From positions 1 to 64,000 of the forward strand of contig CANPXH010000011.1 of the NCBI GenBank assembly GCA_947585865.1: a stretch of 64,000 nucleotides of DNA. Reading direction: 5' to 3'. Shown one piece after another: positions 7,756 to 16,004 of this stretch; positions within the stretch are counted from its first letter, which is position 1, and the number at the start of each line of letters is the position of its first letter. The notes below the pieces were generated by a model. That model did not search any database. It was not told the DNA's origin and saw nothing but the letters and a program-made list of their open reading frames with translations. The DNA is from an uncultured Clostridia bacterium (GTDB lineage Bacteria > Bacillota > Clostridia > Lachnospirales > CAG-274). Made by a program: the position numbers and the translations under genes.

Positions 7756-9168
7756 TTAAGGTACTATTATCTCTTCGCCGACTACAAAATCCGAACCGCT
7801 CTTGCCGTTTGCCTGGCAAAGCTTGTTCCAAAGCTCGGGAGTATACTGTCCGTATACGTTTGTACAAAGCTTGACGCCTGTGTTGTCGCCTGCCTGTACC
7901 GTATAGGTTCCGCCTGAATTGGAGCTTGTTGCTCCCGATGTGTCATCCACCACGGAAGATGGAGCACCATCGGCAGTCTGTATACCGCCTGCTGCTTGAG
8001 CATCCGCCGAAGCATTGGCCGCAGAACCTTCGCCTGCTGCGCCGCTGCCGCTTCCTTCTGTGTTATTGCCGCCTGTCCGGCCGTTTTTAAGCTGTGCATT
8101 CTCAGCCTTGAGCTGTTCTACCTGTGCCTTGAGCTCATTTATCTGCTCGGCCGTGCTTGTGCCGCCTTCACCCTGAAGCTGCTCTATCTGCTGTCTTGCT
8201 GAGTCGTAATTGTTCTTGTAGCTGTAGCACATTGCGGCAAGTGCCGCCACTGCACATATAAGAAGAACTACAAATATGATATGGAATATTTTCCTGACGG
8301 ATACGGCGCTTTCATCGTAGTCGTCATCGTCATACTCATCATCGTATTCTTCATCGTCATATTCCTCATCGTATTCCTCAAGGTCTTCATATTCCTCGTC
8401 ATCTTCATCGTCGTAGGAATGCTTATTCTTTTTAAATACTGAAAAAAGACCGCCCTTCTTTTCCTCGTATTCCTCGTCATCGTCATATTCGTCATCGTCA
8501 TACTCGTATTCCTCATACTCCTCATCGTCGTATTCGTCATCGTCGTATTCGTCATCCTCGTATTCGATCTCATCTTCATTTTCTTCGATTTCGGGTTCGG
8601 GCTCAGGTTTTCTCCCGGCAGAACGTCTTCTGCGTGGCACGACCTCTTCTTCAAATTCGTCGTTATGTTTCATTTCGGGCGTTTCCTCCTCGGTAGATTC
8701 ATTGATATCGGATCCTTCCTTAGCATTATCCTCTGCCAGCTTTTCGGCGGAACGTATTCTTTCGGGATCGATAACTATGGTGGGATCGATGCTTGTAACG
8801 GCTTTCTCCTTGTCCTTTGTCTGCTTAGGCTCCGTCGTCTGCTCCTCACTTGTCTCGGCAAACTCGGCATTATCCGGGATAGGATTATGTACATCCTTCT
8901 CTTCATTATTACGGGCAGCCGCAGATCTGCGAGGCTTGACCTTGTCTACCTCCTTGATGTAATCATCGTCTGCAAAATACAGTGTAGTATCTCTGCGTCC
9001 TGCTCCAAAATAATTCTTGCCGCCCTCATCCATATATGCTTCCAGCAGTCTGCCGACAGCCTTCTTGGTCTCTTCGGAGCTATAGGAACTCAGGGCTGAT
9101 TCCAGCCTTTTGCTTTTCCTATCGGCTAAGGTACTTGAGTAAGTGCCTTTTTTACCTTCATCGGCCAT
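7756..9168 (-). CDS. Acidic single-pass membrane protein with coiled coil and LysM-like C-terminus
   Basis: The 470-residue product is modular. Residues 1-190 are charged and probably cytoplasmic. A segment dominated by Asp, Glu and Tyr in short EYDDDEYDDEE-type repeats follows (about 195-290), interrupted by a basic patch GLFSVFKKNKH. One TM helix lies at about 297-317. A short coiled coil (about 325-360), a Gly/Ser/Ala-rich linker and a terminal domain starting TYTVQAGDN complete it. That end resembles a divergent LysM motif, which would bind peptidoglycan outside the cell. GGAGGGAATGAG precedes the ATG. The protein may tether wall to membrane, but that is inference. The acidic repeats create long false reading frames on the other strand and in other frames. 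Confidence 0.72.
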   Translation of the reverse strand: MADEGKKGTYSSTLADRKSKRLESALSSYSSEETKKAVGRLLEAYMDEGGKNYFGAGRRDTTLYFADDDYIKEVDKVKPRRSAAARNNEEKDVHNPIPDNAEFAETSEEQTTEPKQTKDKEKAVTSIDPTIVIDPERIRSAEKLAEDNAKEGSDINESTEEETPEMKHNDEFEEEVVPRRRRSAGRKPEPEPEIEENEDEIEYEDDEYDDDEYDDEEYEEYEYDDDEYDDDEEYEEKKGGLFSVFKKNKHSYDDEDDEEYEDLEEYDEEYDDEEYDDEYDDDDYDESAVSVRKIFHIIFVVLLICAVAALAAMCYSYKNNYDSARQQIEQLQGEGGTSTAEQINELKAQVEQLKAENAQLKNGRTGGNNTEGSGSGAAGEGSAANASADAQAAGGIQTADGAPSSVVDDTSGATSSNSGGTYTVQAGDNTGVKLCTNVYGQYTPELWNKLCQANGKSGSDFVVGEEIIVP

Positions 9169-9330
9169 CTCATTCCCTCCTTAGTAAGGCTTACGTTTTA
9201 TTTGTAAAATATACAATTCACATTAATACAGTATAATTATACTACATATTTACAAAAAAAACAACATTTTTATTTTTTTATGAAATATATGGTAAATTTT
9301 TATGTATTTTTGTATATATTTTACAACTTA

Positions 9331-9861
9331 TCACCCCCATAATCTCCTGCACAGTATAAGGCTGGCAGCTATTCCCGCAACGTTTGCCACCAATGCCCCG
9401 GCAAGAGTATATCTCGTTTTCGTGATCTTCACGGACATAAAATAAAGGCTCATGGTATAGAACACCGTTTCGGTGCAGCTCATCATGACCGACACGAATC
9501 TTCCCGTAAAGCTGTCCGGACCGTATGTCTTGAAAATATCCAAAAGTATTCCCGTGCTTGCCGATGAGGATACGAGCCGCATTATGCTTATAGGCACCGC
9601 ATCCTTTGGAAAGCCTATGCGTTCGGCCGCAGGAGCTATGGCATTGCTTATGATCTCCAATGTGCCGCTTGCCCGCAGTATGCCTACGGCCATCATAAGT
9701 CCTATGAGCGTAGGCAGTATGTCCAGCACTATTTTAAATCCGTCCTTCGCCCCTTCTGTAAATTCCTCATACACATTTATTTTCCTGCTGTAGCCGCAGG
9801 CAAGTATGTACACTATGACAAGAGGCAGTATCATATCGGACAAGGCCGCTATTATTTTCAC
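9331..9861 (-). CDS. spmB: Spore maturation protein B
   Basis: SpmB works with SpmA in dehydration of the spore core. The 176-residue product is a membrane protein of the nucleoside-recognition (Gate) type, with the family pattern EGAKDGFKIVLDILPTLIGLMMAVGILRASG near residue 35 and PISIMRLVSSSASTGIL near residue 90. It overlaps spmA by 4 nt (9858-9861), showing coupled translation. The 100 nt beyond its stop are very AT-rich with no clear terminator hairpin. Confidence 0.93.
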   Translation of the reverse strand: MKIIAALSDMILPLVIVYILACGYSRKINVYEEFTEGAKDGFKIVLDILPTLIGLMMAVGILRASGTLEIISNAIAPAAERIGFPKDAVPISIMRLVSSSASTGILLDIFKTYGPDSFTGRFVSVMMSCTETVFYTMSLYFMSVKITKTRYTLAGALVANVAGIAASLILCRRLWG

Positions 9862-10433
9862 TCTATCGCCTCCATTATCTTGCCAAATGCTATTGCTGCA
9901 GCCGTGGACACAAGCGTGGTGATCATGCCCGGGCCTATTATTTCAGAAGGATCGGCGGAATTATACTGCATCCTGTAGGCTACTATGTTTATGCTCACAA
10001 GCTGCAGAGAGGACATATTGAATATCATGAACATACACATGGCTCTGCTCGCTCTGTCCTTATGCTCGTTAAGGCTCTGAAGCTCCTTCATGGCCATTAG
10101 CCCCGCAGGAGTTGCAGCCCAGCCCAATCCCAAAAAATTGGCTATCACATTTTCGGCAATGCGATCCATTGCTTTGTGTTCTTCGGGCACATCGGGAAAA
10201 AGCCATTTAAGAAAAGGTCTCAGCTTTTTTGTCATTGCCTGCATAAGCCCTGCTTTTTCTCCTATCCTTATTATACCTGTCCACATGGACATAACTCCAA
10301 GCATCGTTACGGATATGGCAACGGCCTCCTTTGCCGAATCCACCGCACCGTTTGTCACTTCCGCCAGCCTTCCCGTAAACGCCGCCACAAGTATCCCTAT
10401 AAATATCATTGCGCCCCATAGATAATTAAGCAT
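9858..10433 (-). CDS. spmA: Spore maturation protein A
   Basis: SpmA is the partner of SpmB in late spore maturation. The 191-residue integral membrane protein starts MLNYLWGAMIFIGILVAAFTG and contains the Gate-domain block around WTGIIRIGEKAGLM (about 52-65) and NFLGLGWAATPAGLMAM (about 94-110), which are diagnostic. GAGGTGATGCT precedes the ATG. The upstream PF06541-like gene ends 9 nt before it, so the three genes probably form one minus-strand unit. With SpoIID this marks the organism as a spore former. Confidence 0.94.
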   Translation of the reverse strand: MLNYLWGAMIFIGILVAAFTGRLAEVTNGAVDSAKEAVAISVTMLGVMSMWTGIIRIGEKAGLMQAMTKKLRPFLKWLFPDVPEEHKAMDRIAENVIANFLGLGWAATPAGLMAMKELQSLNEHKDRASRAMCMFMIFNMSSLQLVSINIVAYRMQYNSADPSEIIGPGMITTLVSTAAAIAFGKIMEAIE

Positions 10434-10442
10434 AGCATCACC

Positions 10443-10844
10443 TCACTTATTATTATTCTCGGACAGGACAAAATATAACCTTTCATACATAAGTCCTACA
10501 ATAAACCAAAGGGGCATATAGTCAAGCCTTATCACGCCTCTCATATTGTAGCGGGCATAGGAATAATCCCACGGGCATATATTATACTTCAGGAGCAAAA
10601 GCCCCGAAAAATATTCCGCCGACAATATAAAAAAGGAATATATGATACCTCTTGCGGCGATCCCACGGTTTTTAAGCTGCCTGAAAGCAGGCTCCATAAG
10701 CACGGTGCTCCCGTATATGAGCATCATTATCACCGAGCTGTGCCCTATCATGGCATATTCCCCGGCAAAAGCGGCTCTTGCGCCTGTCCAAAGTATTTCC
10801 AAATATATCCCCAGCATACTGTATATAACAAATCTTCTTAACAT
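10443..10844 (-). CDS. Small polytopic membrane protein, PF06541-like
   Basis: The 133-residue product has about four predicted TM helices. Its second half contains SAEYFSGLLLLKYNICPWDYSYARYNMRGVIRLDYMPL-type features. The WDYS motif followed by an Asn-Gly-type turn and a final GL helix resembles the family annotated as putative ABC transporter type IV (PF06541). No ATPase partner is nearby, so a transport role is unproven. There is no strong ribosome-binding site before the ATG. It lies directly upstream of spmA and may be co-transcribed, which hints at a sporulation-related role. Confidence 0.55.
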   Translation of the reverse strand: MLRRFVIYSMLGIYLEILWTGARAAFAGEYAMIGHSSVIMMLIYGSTVLMEPAFRQLKNRGIAARGIIYSFFILSAEYFSGLLLLKYNICPWDYSYARYNMRGVIRLDYMPLWFIVGLMYERLYFVLSENNNK

Positions 10845-10917
10845 AATATCATTTTTTTCATTTTATGGTTTTTTATACATTTATTTCTTTTGCATTTTAA
10901 TTATTTTGTAACATTTA

Positions 10918-10946
10918 TTTACAGAAAAATATGCTATACTTATAAT
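10918..10946 (+). promoter_or_regulatory. Promoter of cdaA-cdaR
   Basis: TTTACA (10918-10923), a 17-nt spacer and a perfect TATAAT (10941-10946) lie 35 nt before the cdaA start codon. Confidence 0.7.
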
Positions 10947-10981
10947 GTAGACGCTCATAAAAAGAAAGGGTGGTAAAAACA

Positions 10982-11869
10982 ATGGAGGAAAACACGGTAA
11001 ATTACTTCAAAAATATATTCAGCGGCACGAATCTTTCCTCTTTAAGTCTGCCATCGGTCAAAATAACGGATATAATAGACATATTAGTGGTAGCATGCCT
11101 CATATATGTGCTTATACATTGGATAAAGGAAACGAGAGCCTGGACACTTTTCAAGGGTATACTTATGATACTTGTGATACATTTTTTAGGCGAGTTCCTT
11201 CACTTCTATACCCTTACATGGATAATAGAAAAGACTCTCTCCGTAGGCGTTATCGCAGTCATAATCATATTCCAGCCCGAGCTGAGAAGAGCCCTTGAGC
11301 AGCTTGGCACAGGCGGTCTTTCAAGCGTAGCGGGAATATTGCAGCAAAATCCCTCCGACGGCAAGCTCACAAGAGAAAGCATAGATGAGATATACGATGC
11401 CTGCATAAAAATGTCTGCCGAAAGGACAGGTGCGCTCATTGCAATAGAACGCAATGTGCCTACAGGCGATCTTTTTAAATCCACAGGCGTTCCCATAGAC
11501 GGCGTTATATCATCACAGCTGATCGTCAACATATTTAAGGACAAAACGCCCCTTCACGACGGCGCCATAGTTATAAGGAACAACAGGATAGCGGCGGCTT
11601 CATGTATACTTCCCGTCACCGAAAGCGAAATAGGCCAGGAGCTGGGCACAAGACACAGGGCGGCAGTAGGCGGAAGCGAAATATCGGACGCATATTTTAT
11701 AGTGGTATCCGAAGAGACAGGCAGGATATCTCTTGCCAAAAGAGGCACCATACAGACAGGTCTTACTCCAAACGAATTTATGACGGCACTTAACAAGCTC
11801 ATAGAACCGAGCAAGACGGCTGCCATAAATATAAACAAGATATGGAAGGGGATGAGCAGGCATGAATAA
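10982..11869 (+). CDS. cdaA: Diadenylate cyclase CdaA (DisA_N domain)
   Basis: CdaA condenses two ATP into cyclic di-AMP, a messenger controlling potassium and osmolyte transport and wall homeostasis. The 295-residue membrane-bound enzyme has about three N-terminal TM helices (between residues 20 and 95) and a cytoplasmic DisA_N domain with the catalytic DGA motif in PLHDGAIVI and the RHR motif in LGTRHRAAVGGSE. I choose ATG 10982 because GGGTGG lies 9 nt upstream; the in-frame GTG at 10970 sits on that site. It overlaps cdaR, its usual regulator. The common third gene, glmM, is absent here. The nearby potassium channel gene at 25.3 kb could be a functional neighbour, but that is speculation. 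Confidence 0.95.
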   Translation: MEENTVNYFKNIFSGTNLSSLSLPSVKITDIIDILVVACLIYVLIHWIKETRAWTLFKGILMILVIHFLGEFLHFYTLTWIIEKTLSVGVIAVIIIFQPELRRALEQLGTGGLSSVAGILQQNPSDGKLTRESIDEIYDACIKMSAERTGALIAIERNVPTGDLFKSTGVPIDGVISSQLIVNIFKDKTPLHDGAIVIRNNRIAAASCILPVTESEIGQELGTRHRAAVGGSEISDAYFIVVSEETGRISLAKRGTIQTGLTPNEFMTALNKLIEPSKTAAININKIWKGMSRHE

Positions 11870-13244
11870 TTCCCACCATGATATTATAAAGGATTTTTTC
11901 ACAAAGGATATAGGCTTGAAGCTGTTCTCCATTATTATGGCGACTCTTATGTGGTTTCTTGTTATGAATTCTATAAATCCCACGGAATCAAGAGTATATG
12001 ATGCCAATATCTCATTTGAGAATATGGACACTCTTATAAACAGCGGCTATGTTGTAAATAATCAGACATATATAATGAACAGCACCGTCAGCATAAAGGT
12101 GGAAGGCAGCAGGCCTGCCCTTGATGAGCTTTCCAAGCCGCAAAACAGGGGAGCGATATCCGCACGTATAGATCTTTCAAAGCTGGAAATAGATGAAAGC
12201 GCAGAGTTCCCTCAGAAGTATCAGGTATCCTTGGTACCTTCTCTGCCCTCGGGTCTTTATGTATATTCCTATGATATAGCAAGCTATTTCCCCACCGCTG
12301 CGGAGCTGGAGATAGACAGGCTCAAATCGACCACTGCCGAGCTGCAGCTTGCAGCCTACGGCAATGTGAGATCGGGCTACATAGCATCCGAGCCCGAGGC
12401 TGATATTGCGGAGGTGGAGGTAATGGGGCCTGCCAGCAGGATGACGCAGGTGGATTCCGTAGTCGCCGCCATAGATATAAGCGAGGCGGATAAGGATATT
12501 ACAAAGCTGTGCTCTCCAGTTGTATATGACAAGGATAAAAATGAGCTTGCGGGATTTTTTGTAAATCCCGAAAATGTAAATGTAAGCGTAAAGGTACATA
12601 AAGAAAACGATATCACCGTAAACGAACCGGGTACCGTAGGCGCATTGCCAAAACACCTTAAGCTGGACAGCATAACCTGGGAGCCCAAAACTATAATATG
12701 CCGCTCCGACACGAATTTCACTCCCGAAAGAACAAGCATAGATCTGCCTCCCGTGGATCTGTCCAAGATCACAAAGTCGATGGAACAGACCGTGGATATA
12801 ACAGATCTCCTTAAGGAGCTTGGGCTTCAATCCGATGTCAGAAGAGTATCGGTGAAGATAAATGTATCCGTCGTCGATCCCAAAAAATATGTTATAAACA
12901 AATCCGATATCAAGATAAACGGTTTGTCTCCCAATTTCACCGCAACCGTGGCGGAGGATGTAACGGTGGAGATAGGCGGAGAAAATATAAATACCGCAGC
13001 TCTCTATCCTTCCGTAAATCTTTCGGGCTGCCGCATAGGAAGGAATACCATTCCCCTTGATCTGAAGCTGCCAAGCGGCGCTACTCTTAAGGAGAATGTC
13101 AATGTTACCGTTCTTGTGGCAAGCAGGACCTCCGCACCGGAGCCTGCAAGCAGCGAGCCCGTTACTCAAAGCGAGACCGCTGCGCCCGCTCAGGAGATAA
13201 CCACGGACAGCACCACCGAAACAACTACCGAAGAACAGCAGTGA
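11862..13244 (+). CDS. cdaR: CdaA regulatory protein CdaR (YbbR domains)
   Basis: CdaR binds CdaA at the membrane and tunes cyclic di-AMP production. The 460-residue product has a single N-terminal TM helix (about 19-38, GLKLFSIIMATLMWFLVMNS) followed by several YbbR repeats outside the cell. The repeats are recognisable from segments such as VTVRVEG- and ASRMTQVDSVVAAIDIS-type strands. The C-terminal 40 residues are a Ser/Thr/Glu-rich tail ending in repeated TTE, unusual for the family and likely a wall-spanning linker or glycosylated tail. It overlaps cdaA by 8 nt. Confidence 0.88.
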   Translation: MNNSHHDIIKDFFTKDIGLKLFSIIMATLMWFLVMNSINPTESRVYDANISFENMDTLINSGYVVNNQTYIMNSTVSIKVEGSRPALDELSKPQNRGAISARIDLSKLEIDESAEFPQKYQVSLVPSLPSGLYVYSYDIASYFPTAAELEIDRLKSTTAELQLAAYGNVRSGYIASEPEADIAEVEVMGPASRMTQVDSVVAAIDISEADKDITKLCSPVVYDKDKNELAGFFVNPENVNVSVKVHKENDITVNEPGTVGALPKHLKLDSITWEPKTIICRSDTNFTPERTSIDLPPVDLSKITKSMEQTVDITDLLKELGLQSDVRRVSVKINVSVVDPKKYVINKSDIKINGLSPNFTATVAEDVTVEIGGENINTAALYPSVNLSGCRIGRNTIPLDLKLPSGATLKENVNVTVLVASRTSAPEPASSEPVTQSETAAPAQEITTDSTTETTTEEQQ

Positions 13245-13259
13245 AATATCGGTATGTCG

Positions 13260-13304
13260 GCGCAAGTATTTATATTTAACATAGGCGTAAGTATTTATAT
13301 TTAA
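13260..13304 (+). repeat. Tandem 20-nt direct repeat upstream of the tRNA promoter
   Basis: GCGCAAGTATTTATATTTAA (13260-13279) recurs with one change at 13285-13304, a 25-nt period. It ends 7 nt before the -35 box of the tRNA promoter, so it may be an upstream activating or AT-rich UP-like element. Confidence 0.7.
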
Positions 13305-13311
13305 AATTTTC

Positions 13312-13340
13312 TTGACAATTACAAAGTCATGCTGTATAAT
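13312..13340 (+). promoter_or_regulatory. Consensus promoter of the tRNA cluster
   Basis: TTGACA (13312-13317), a 17-nt spacer and TATAAT (13335-13340) form an exact consensus promoter 32 nt before tRNA-Phe. Confidence 0.88.
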
Positions 13341-13372
13341 AATTACTGTTGCAGTTACGTTATACGGCATAT

Positions 13373-13445
<73 letters not shown>

Positions 13446-13449
13446 TTTT

Positions 13450-13521
13450 GCGGGTGTGGTACAACGGCTAGTACATCAGCCTTCCAAGCTGAGGACGAGG
13501 GTTCGACTCCCTTCACCCGCT
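13450..13521 (+). tRNA. tRNA-Gly (anticodon TCC)
   Basis: Acceptor arms GCGGGTG and CACCCGC pair, with T as discriminator. The anticodon loop CTTCCAA carries TCC, and the T loop GGTTCGACTC is standard. CCA is not encoded. It lies 4 nt after tRNA-Phe. Confidence 0.95.
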
Positions 13522-13524
13522 TAT

Positions 13525-13596
13525 GCGCGAGTGGCTCAGTGGTAGAGCATCGCCTTGCCAAGGCGAGGGCCGCGGGTTCAAATCCCGTCTCGCGCT
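13525..13596 (+). tRNA. tRNA-Gly (anticodon GCC)
   Basis: Acceptor arms GCGCGAG and CTCGCGC pair, with T as discriminator. The anticodon loop CTTGCCAA carries GCC, with T loop GGTTCAAATC. CCA is not encoded. A run of T residues follows at once (to 13603). Confidence 0.95.
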
Positions 13597-13655
13597 TTTT
13601 TTATTGCAAAAAATAAATATTCTTTTCAATGACATATCGATATGGGATCAAAAAT

Positions 13656-13692
13656 AAGACCGCCTGTAATCTATTAGCAGGCGGTCTTTTGT
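13656..13692 (+). terminator. Terminator after the tRNA cluster
   Basis: Arms AAGACCGCCTG (13656-13666) and CAGGCGGTCTT (13678-13688) form a perfect 11-bp stem followed by TTTTG. The 130 nt from here to the next stop codon hold no other clear feature. Confidence 0.85.
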
Positions 13693-13821
13693 ATTTACTT
13701 TTATTTGCCATCTCCGGCCTTTTAAAACCAACGCTTGGCATAAGCCTCCCACAGCCCGCCGAACGTCAAGAGGATGCGGCAGCCCATAGGCTGTCGGTAG
13801 GGTCGCTTTGCCAAGGTTGTT

Positions 13822-15345
13822 TTACAAGCTCTGCATTTTGTTGTCTTCCACATTTATATAACGCAGCGGTATAAAATTCTTTAAGCTCGAAATAGGTCTT
13901 ATGGTATGAGATACACTATCAAAGCGGCTGAATACTGTAGACTCAAAGAGTATATAATTTCCCCAGCCGTCTCTGCTTTCAAAAAGAACGATGTGATAAA
14001 ACGGAGAATCTAAAGCATCTCCCGTCTTAAGATCGCTGCTGCTTATGGGAAAAGATATGCTCTGTATGGTATTTGTGCTGTATTTTTGAGTCTCTCCCCA
14101 GCACAATCCTACAAAACCCGAACAGTCGTGTCCGAAAGTATTTGGAACAAGAGCGGGTCCGGGGGAATTGATATTTCCTACACGGCCTCCGGCCGCCATG
14201 CCTGCATAGTATTCTTCCATGGTAGAATTTCCGCCCCAGCAGTACGGCATAGAAGTATAGTCTCCCGGCCCCATAACAAAGCGAGGCGCCTCCCATCCGG
14301 GCAGGGGCAAAAGATTTGCTTCGGTACAGCTCCATTTAAAAGAATGATAATCAAAAGCATTTTTTATTATCTCATCTCTTGTTATGGACTTTGTAGGATC
14401 AAATGTCATTGTTTCCGCAGGCATTGAAGGCGGCACGACATCATCGAGACATGAGGTGTATTCACGGGTGGAGCTTTCATCGGGCTTTGCCGTCATAACG
14501 ACCTCTACGCCGTTTTTAAAGGCATTGAGGGAATATATCAAACCGCCTATGCTTTTATCCTGATTGGTTATATTTTTATACTGTTCGGGCAGCTCACGCA
14601 TATATTTTTCATGACCCTGAGTATCGACAAGGCTTATCCTTGACTCAAGTATCGTCTGATACATTTCGTTAGTTTCGGATTCATATATTTTTATATATGC
14701 TCCGCCTTCTCCATCGCTTCCGAAATACTGTGCTCCCGAAAGAAAGTGATTTGTATGTATGGGTATCTCATGAGTATTCCCACCTGAAATGTCTGTAATT
14801 ATGACCTTTCCGCTACCGCCTGTTTTGGCATCATAGGCCAACAGCCGAGTCTCATAAAGCGTATTTTCGTCAAATATACGGCCATGATAGCTTTTTGCCT
14901 TACTGATATCCAATCCCTTTGTATCAAAGCCAAATTCATATGTAATACCTGCCATGCCATCGGCAATGACAATATAGAGCTTATCACCCAAGGCCATAAA
15001 ATCAACTATGGCTTCCGTCATTACATTGTAAAGAGCCATGGTCTCGGTAACATCGGCGCCTATACGCATTATTGAAAAATCGTTGCGCAAAATATAGAGC
15101 ACTCCATTTGCGGCAGCGACCTTTATCCCAAAGGTAAGTCCCGCATTGTGGCTGCATATGAATTTATCGTTTTTAAATTCCAATACAGTATTGTCAATGG
15201 AGTTGAGTATATATACCGTATCTCCGTCAACGGCAAAGTCCTCGGGGCCTAATATATTGGCCTTGAAATCCGAAAAATAGCTCAAAAGACTGTTCCCCCT
15301 GCCGCCTATGTCCACCGATACCAAAAGCTTATCGTTGCTGTTCAT
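13822..15345 (-). CDS. Beta-propeller-like protein with C-terminal NlpC/P60-type cysteine peptidase domain
   Basis: The 507-residue product lacks a signal peptide. Residues 1-300 are a run of short beta-strand repeats, each with patterns such as DTVYILNS, GVLYILRN and DKLYIVIADG, which suggests a beta-propeller or NHL-like fold. The C-terminal 170 residues carry YCWGGNST (368-375), the catalytic motif HDCSGFVGLCWG with Cys408, and FYHIVLFE with His451. This order fits an NlpC/P60 papain-like amidase or endopeptidase. The start is ATG 15345, 6 nt after GAGGAGG; an in-frame extension to 15366 overlaps that site. A peptidoglycan-type hydrolase without an export signal is odd, so it may act inside the cell or leave by a non-classical route. 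It is transcribed away from the BlaI gene. Confidence 0.75.
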   Translation of the reverse strand: MNSNDKLLVSVDIGGRGNSLLSYFSDFKANILGPEDFAVDGDTVYILNSIDNTVLEFKNDKFICSHNAGLTFGIKVAAANGVLYILRNDFSIMRIGADVTETMALYNVMTEAIVDFMALGDKLYIVIADGMAGITYEFGFDTKGLDISKAKSYHGRIFDENTLYETRLLAYDAKTGGSGKVIITDISGGNTHEIPIHTNHFLSGAQYFGSDGEGGAYIKIYESETNEMYQTILESRISLVDTQGHEKYMRELPEQYKNITNQDKSIGGLIYSLNAFKNGVEVVMTAKPDESSTREYTSCLDDVVPPSMPAETMTFDPTKSITRDEIIKNAFDYHSFKWSCTEANLLPLPGWEAPRFVMGPGDYTSMPYCWGGNSTMEEYYAGMAAGGRVGNINSPGPALVPNTFGHDCSGFVGLCWGETQKYSTNTIQSISFPISSSDLKTGDALDSPFYHIVLFESRDGWGNYILFESTVFSRFDSVSHTIRPISSLKNFIPLRYINVEDNKMQSL

Positions 15346-15518
15346 ATTTTTACCTCCTCGCATCAAAGTATATATGAGATATCTTTACAATTTATTTATA
15401 CTCTAACAGCATTGTTTTGTCAATGCAAAATAACAAAAAAAATTTTATCACGGCTTTGAGAAAAACGGGGTTAAATGTTAAATTATATGAGTACATCAAA
15501 TGTAATACACAAAATGTA

Positions 15519-15547
15519 TTGACTTTTTTTTGTGTGGGAAGTATAAT
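15519..15547 (+). promoter_or_regulatory. Promoter of the BlaI/M56/peptide operon
   Basis: TTGACT (15519-15524), a 17-nt spacer and TATAAT (15542-15547) form a near-consensus promoter about 58 nt before the repressor gene start. Confidence 0.8.
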
Positions 15548-15583
15548 ACTATTGTACTATTTTACCGGTATACTATAATAGTA
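15542..15583 (+). promoter_or_regulatory. Candidate BlaI-type operator
   Basis: A perfect 13-nt palindrome TACTATAATAGTA (15571-15583) lies just downstream of the -10 box. A related half-palindromic stretch ATACTATTGTACTAT overlaps the start region (about 15546-15560). BlaI/MecI regulators bind TACA/TGTA-type dyads at such positions. Assignment to this repressor is inferred from position. Confidence 0.5.
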
Positions 15584-15605
15584 ATAGAATGTAGGGGTGA
15601 TCATT

Positions 15606-16001
15606 ATGTCACAAAAAAACAATATTTCATTCTACCTTAATGAAAAAGAAGGACAGGCAATGAGAGCCTTATGGCTGGCCGAAAAGCCATTATCCGCCAT
15701 GGATATTGCCAATGCAATCAACGAAGAATGGGCATTTAAGTCTATACAAAATATCATAAGGACTCTTGAAGCAAAGAAAGCCATAAAGATCGCACAGATA
15801 ACAAAGATAGGCAAGACCTATGGCCGTCTTTTCCTTCCTACGGTTTCTACCGAGGACTATGCGCTTATGCAGTTCAAGAAGTTCTATACCAAAAAGAACG
15901 ATGTGCCTGCTGTTCTTACGGCGCTTATCGGCAATATGAAAAAGGATAATGATTTTTCCGAAAAATTAAAGGAACTGCTTGATTCATATAAGGAGGACTA
16001 A
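15606..16001 (+). CDS. BlaI/MecI-type transcriptional repressor
   Basis: BlaI/MecI repressors are winged-helix dimers that are released from DNA when a partner M56 protease is triggered. The 131-residue product has the family layout: an N-terminal winged helix with LNEKEGQAMRALWLAEKPLSAMDIA and RTLEAKKAIKI, then a helical dimerisation tail ending in LKELLDSYKED. The start is ATG 15606, after AGGGGTG; the GTG at 15597 is part of that site. It is followed after 3 nt by an M56 protease gene, which is the standard pairing. No beta-lactamase or PBP2a gene is nearby, so the regulated target is probably the third gene of this operon or something distant. Confidence 0.85.
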   Translation: MSQKNNISFYLNEKEGQAMRALWLAEKPLSAMDIANAINEEWAFKSIQNIIRTLEAKKAIKIAQITKIGKTYGRLFLPTVSTEDYALMQFKKFYTKKNDVPAVLTALIGNMKKDNDFSEKLKELLDSYKED

Positions 16002-16004
16002 CAA

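Noticed and set aside
8268-8654. Tandem-repeat-like GTCATCGTC/CTCATCGTC stretch considered as a satellite or CRISPR-like array
   Set aside because: It is the coding sequence of the Asp/Glu-rich tract in the acidic membrane protein. There are no regular spacers, and no CRISPR array or cas gene is seen anywhere in the window.
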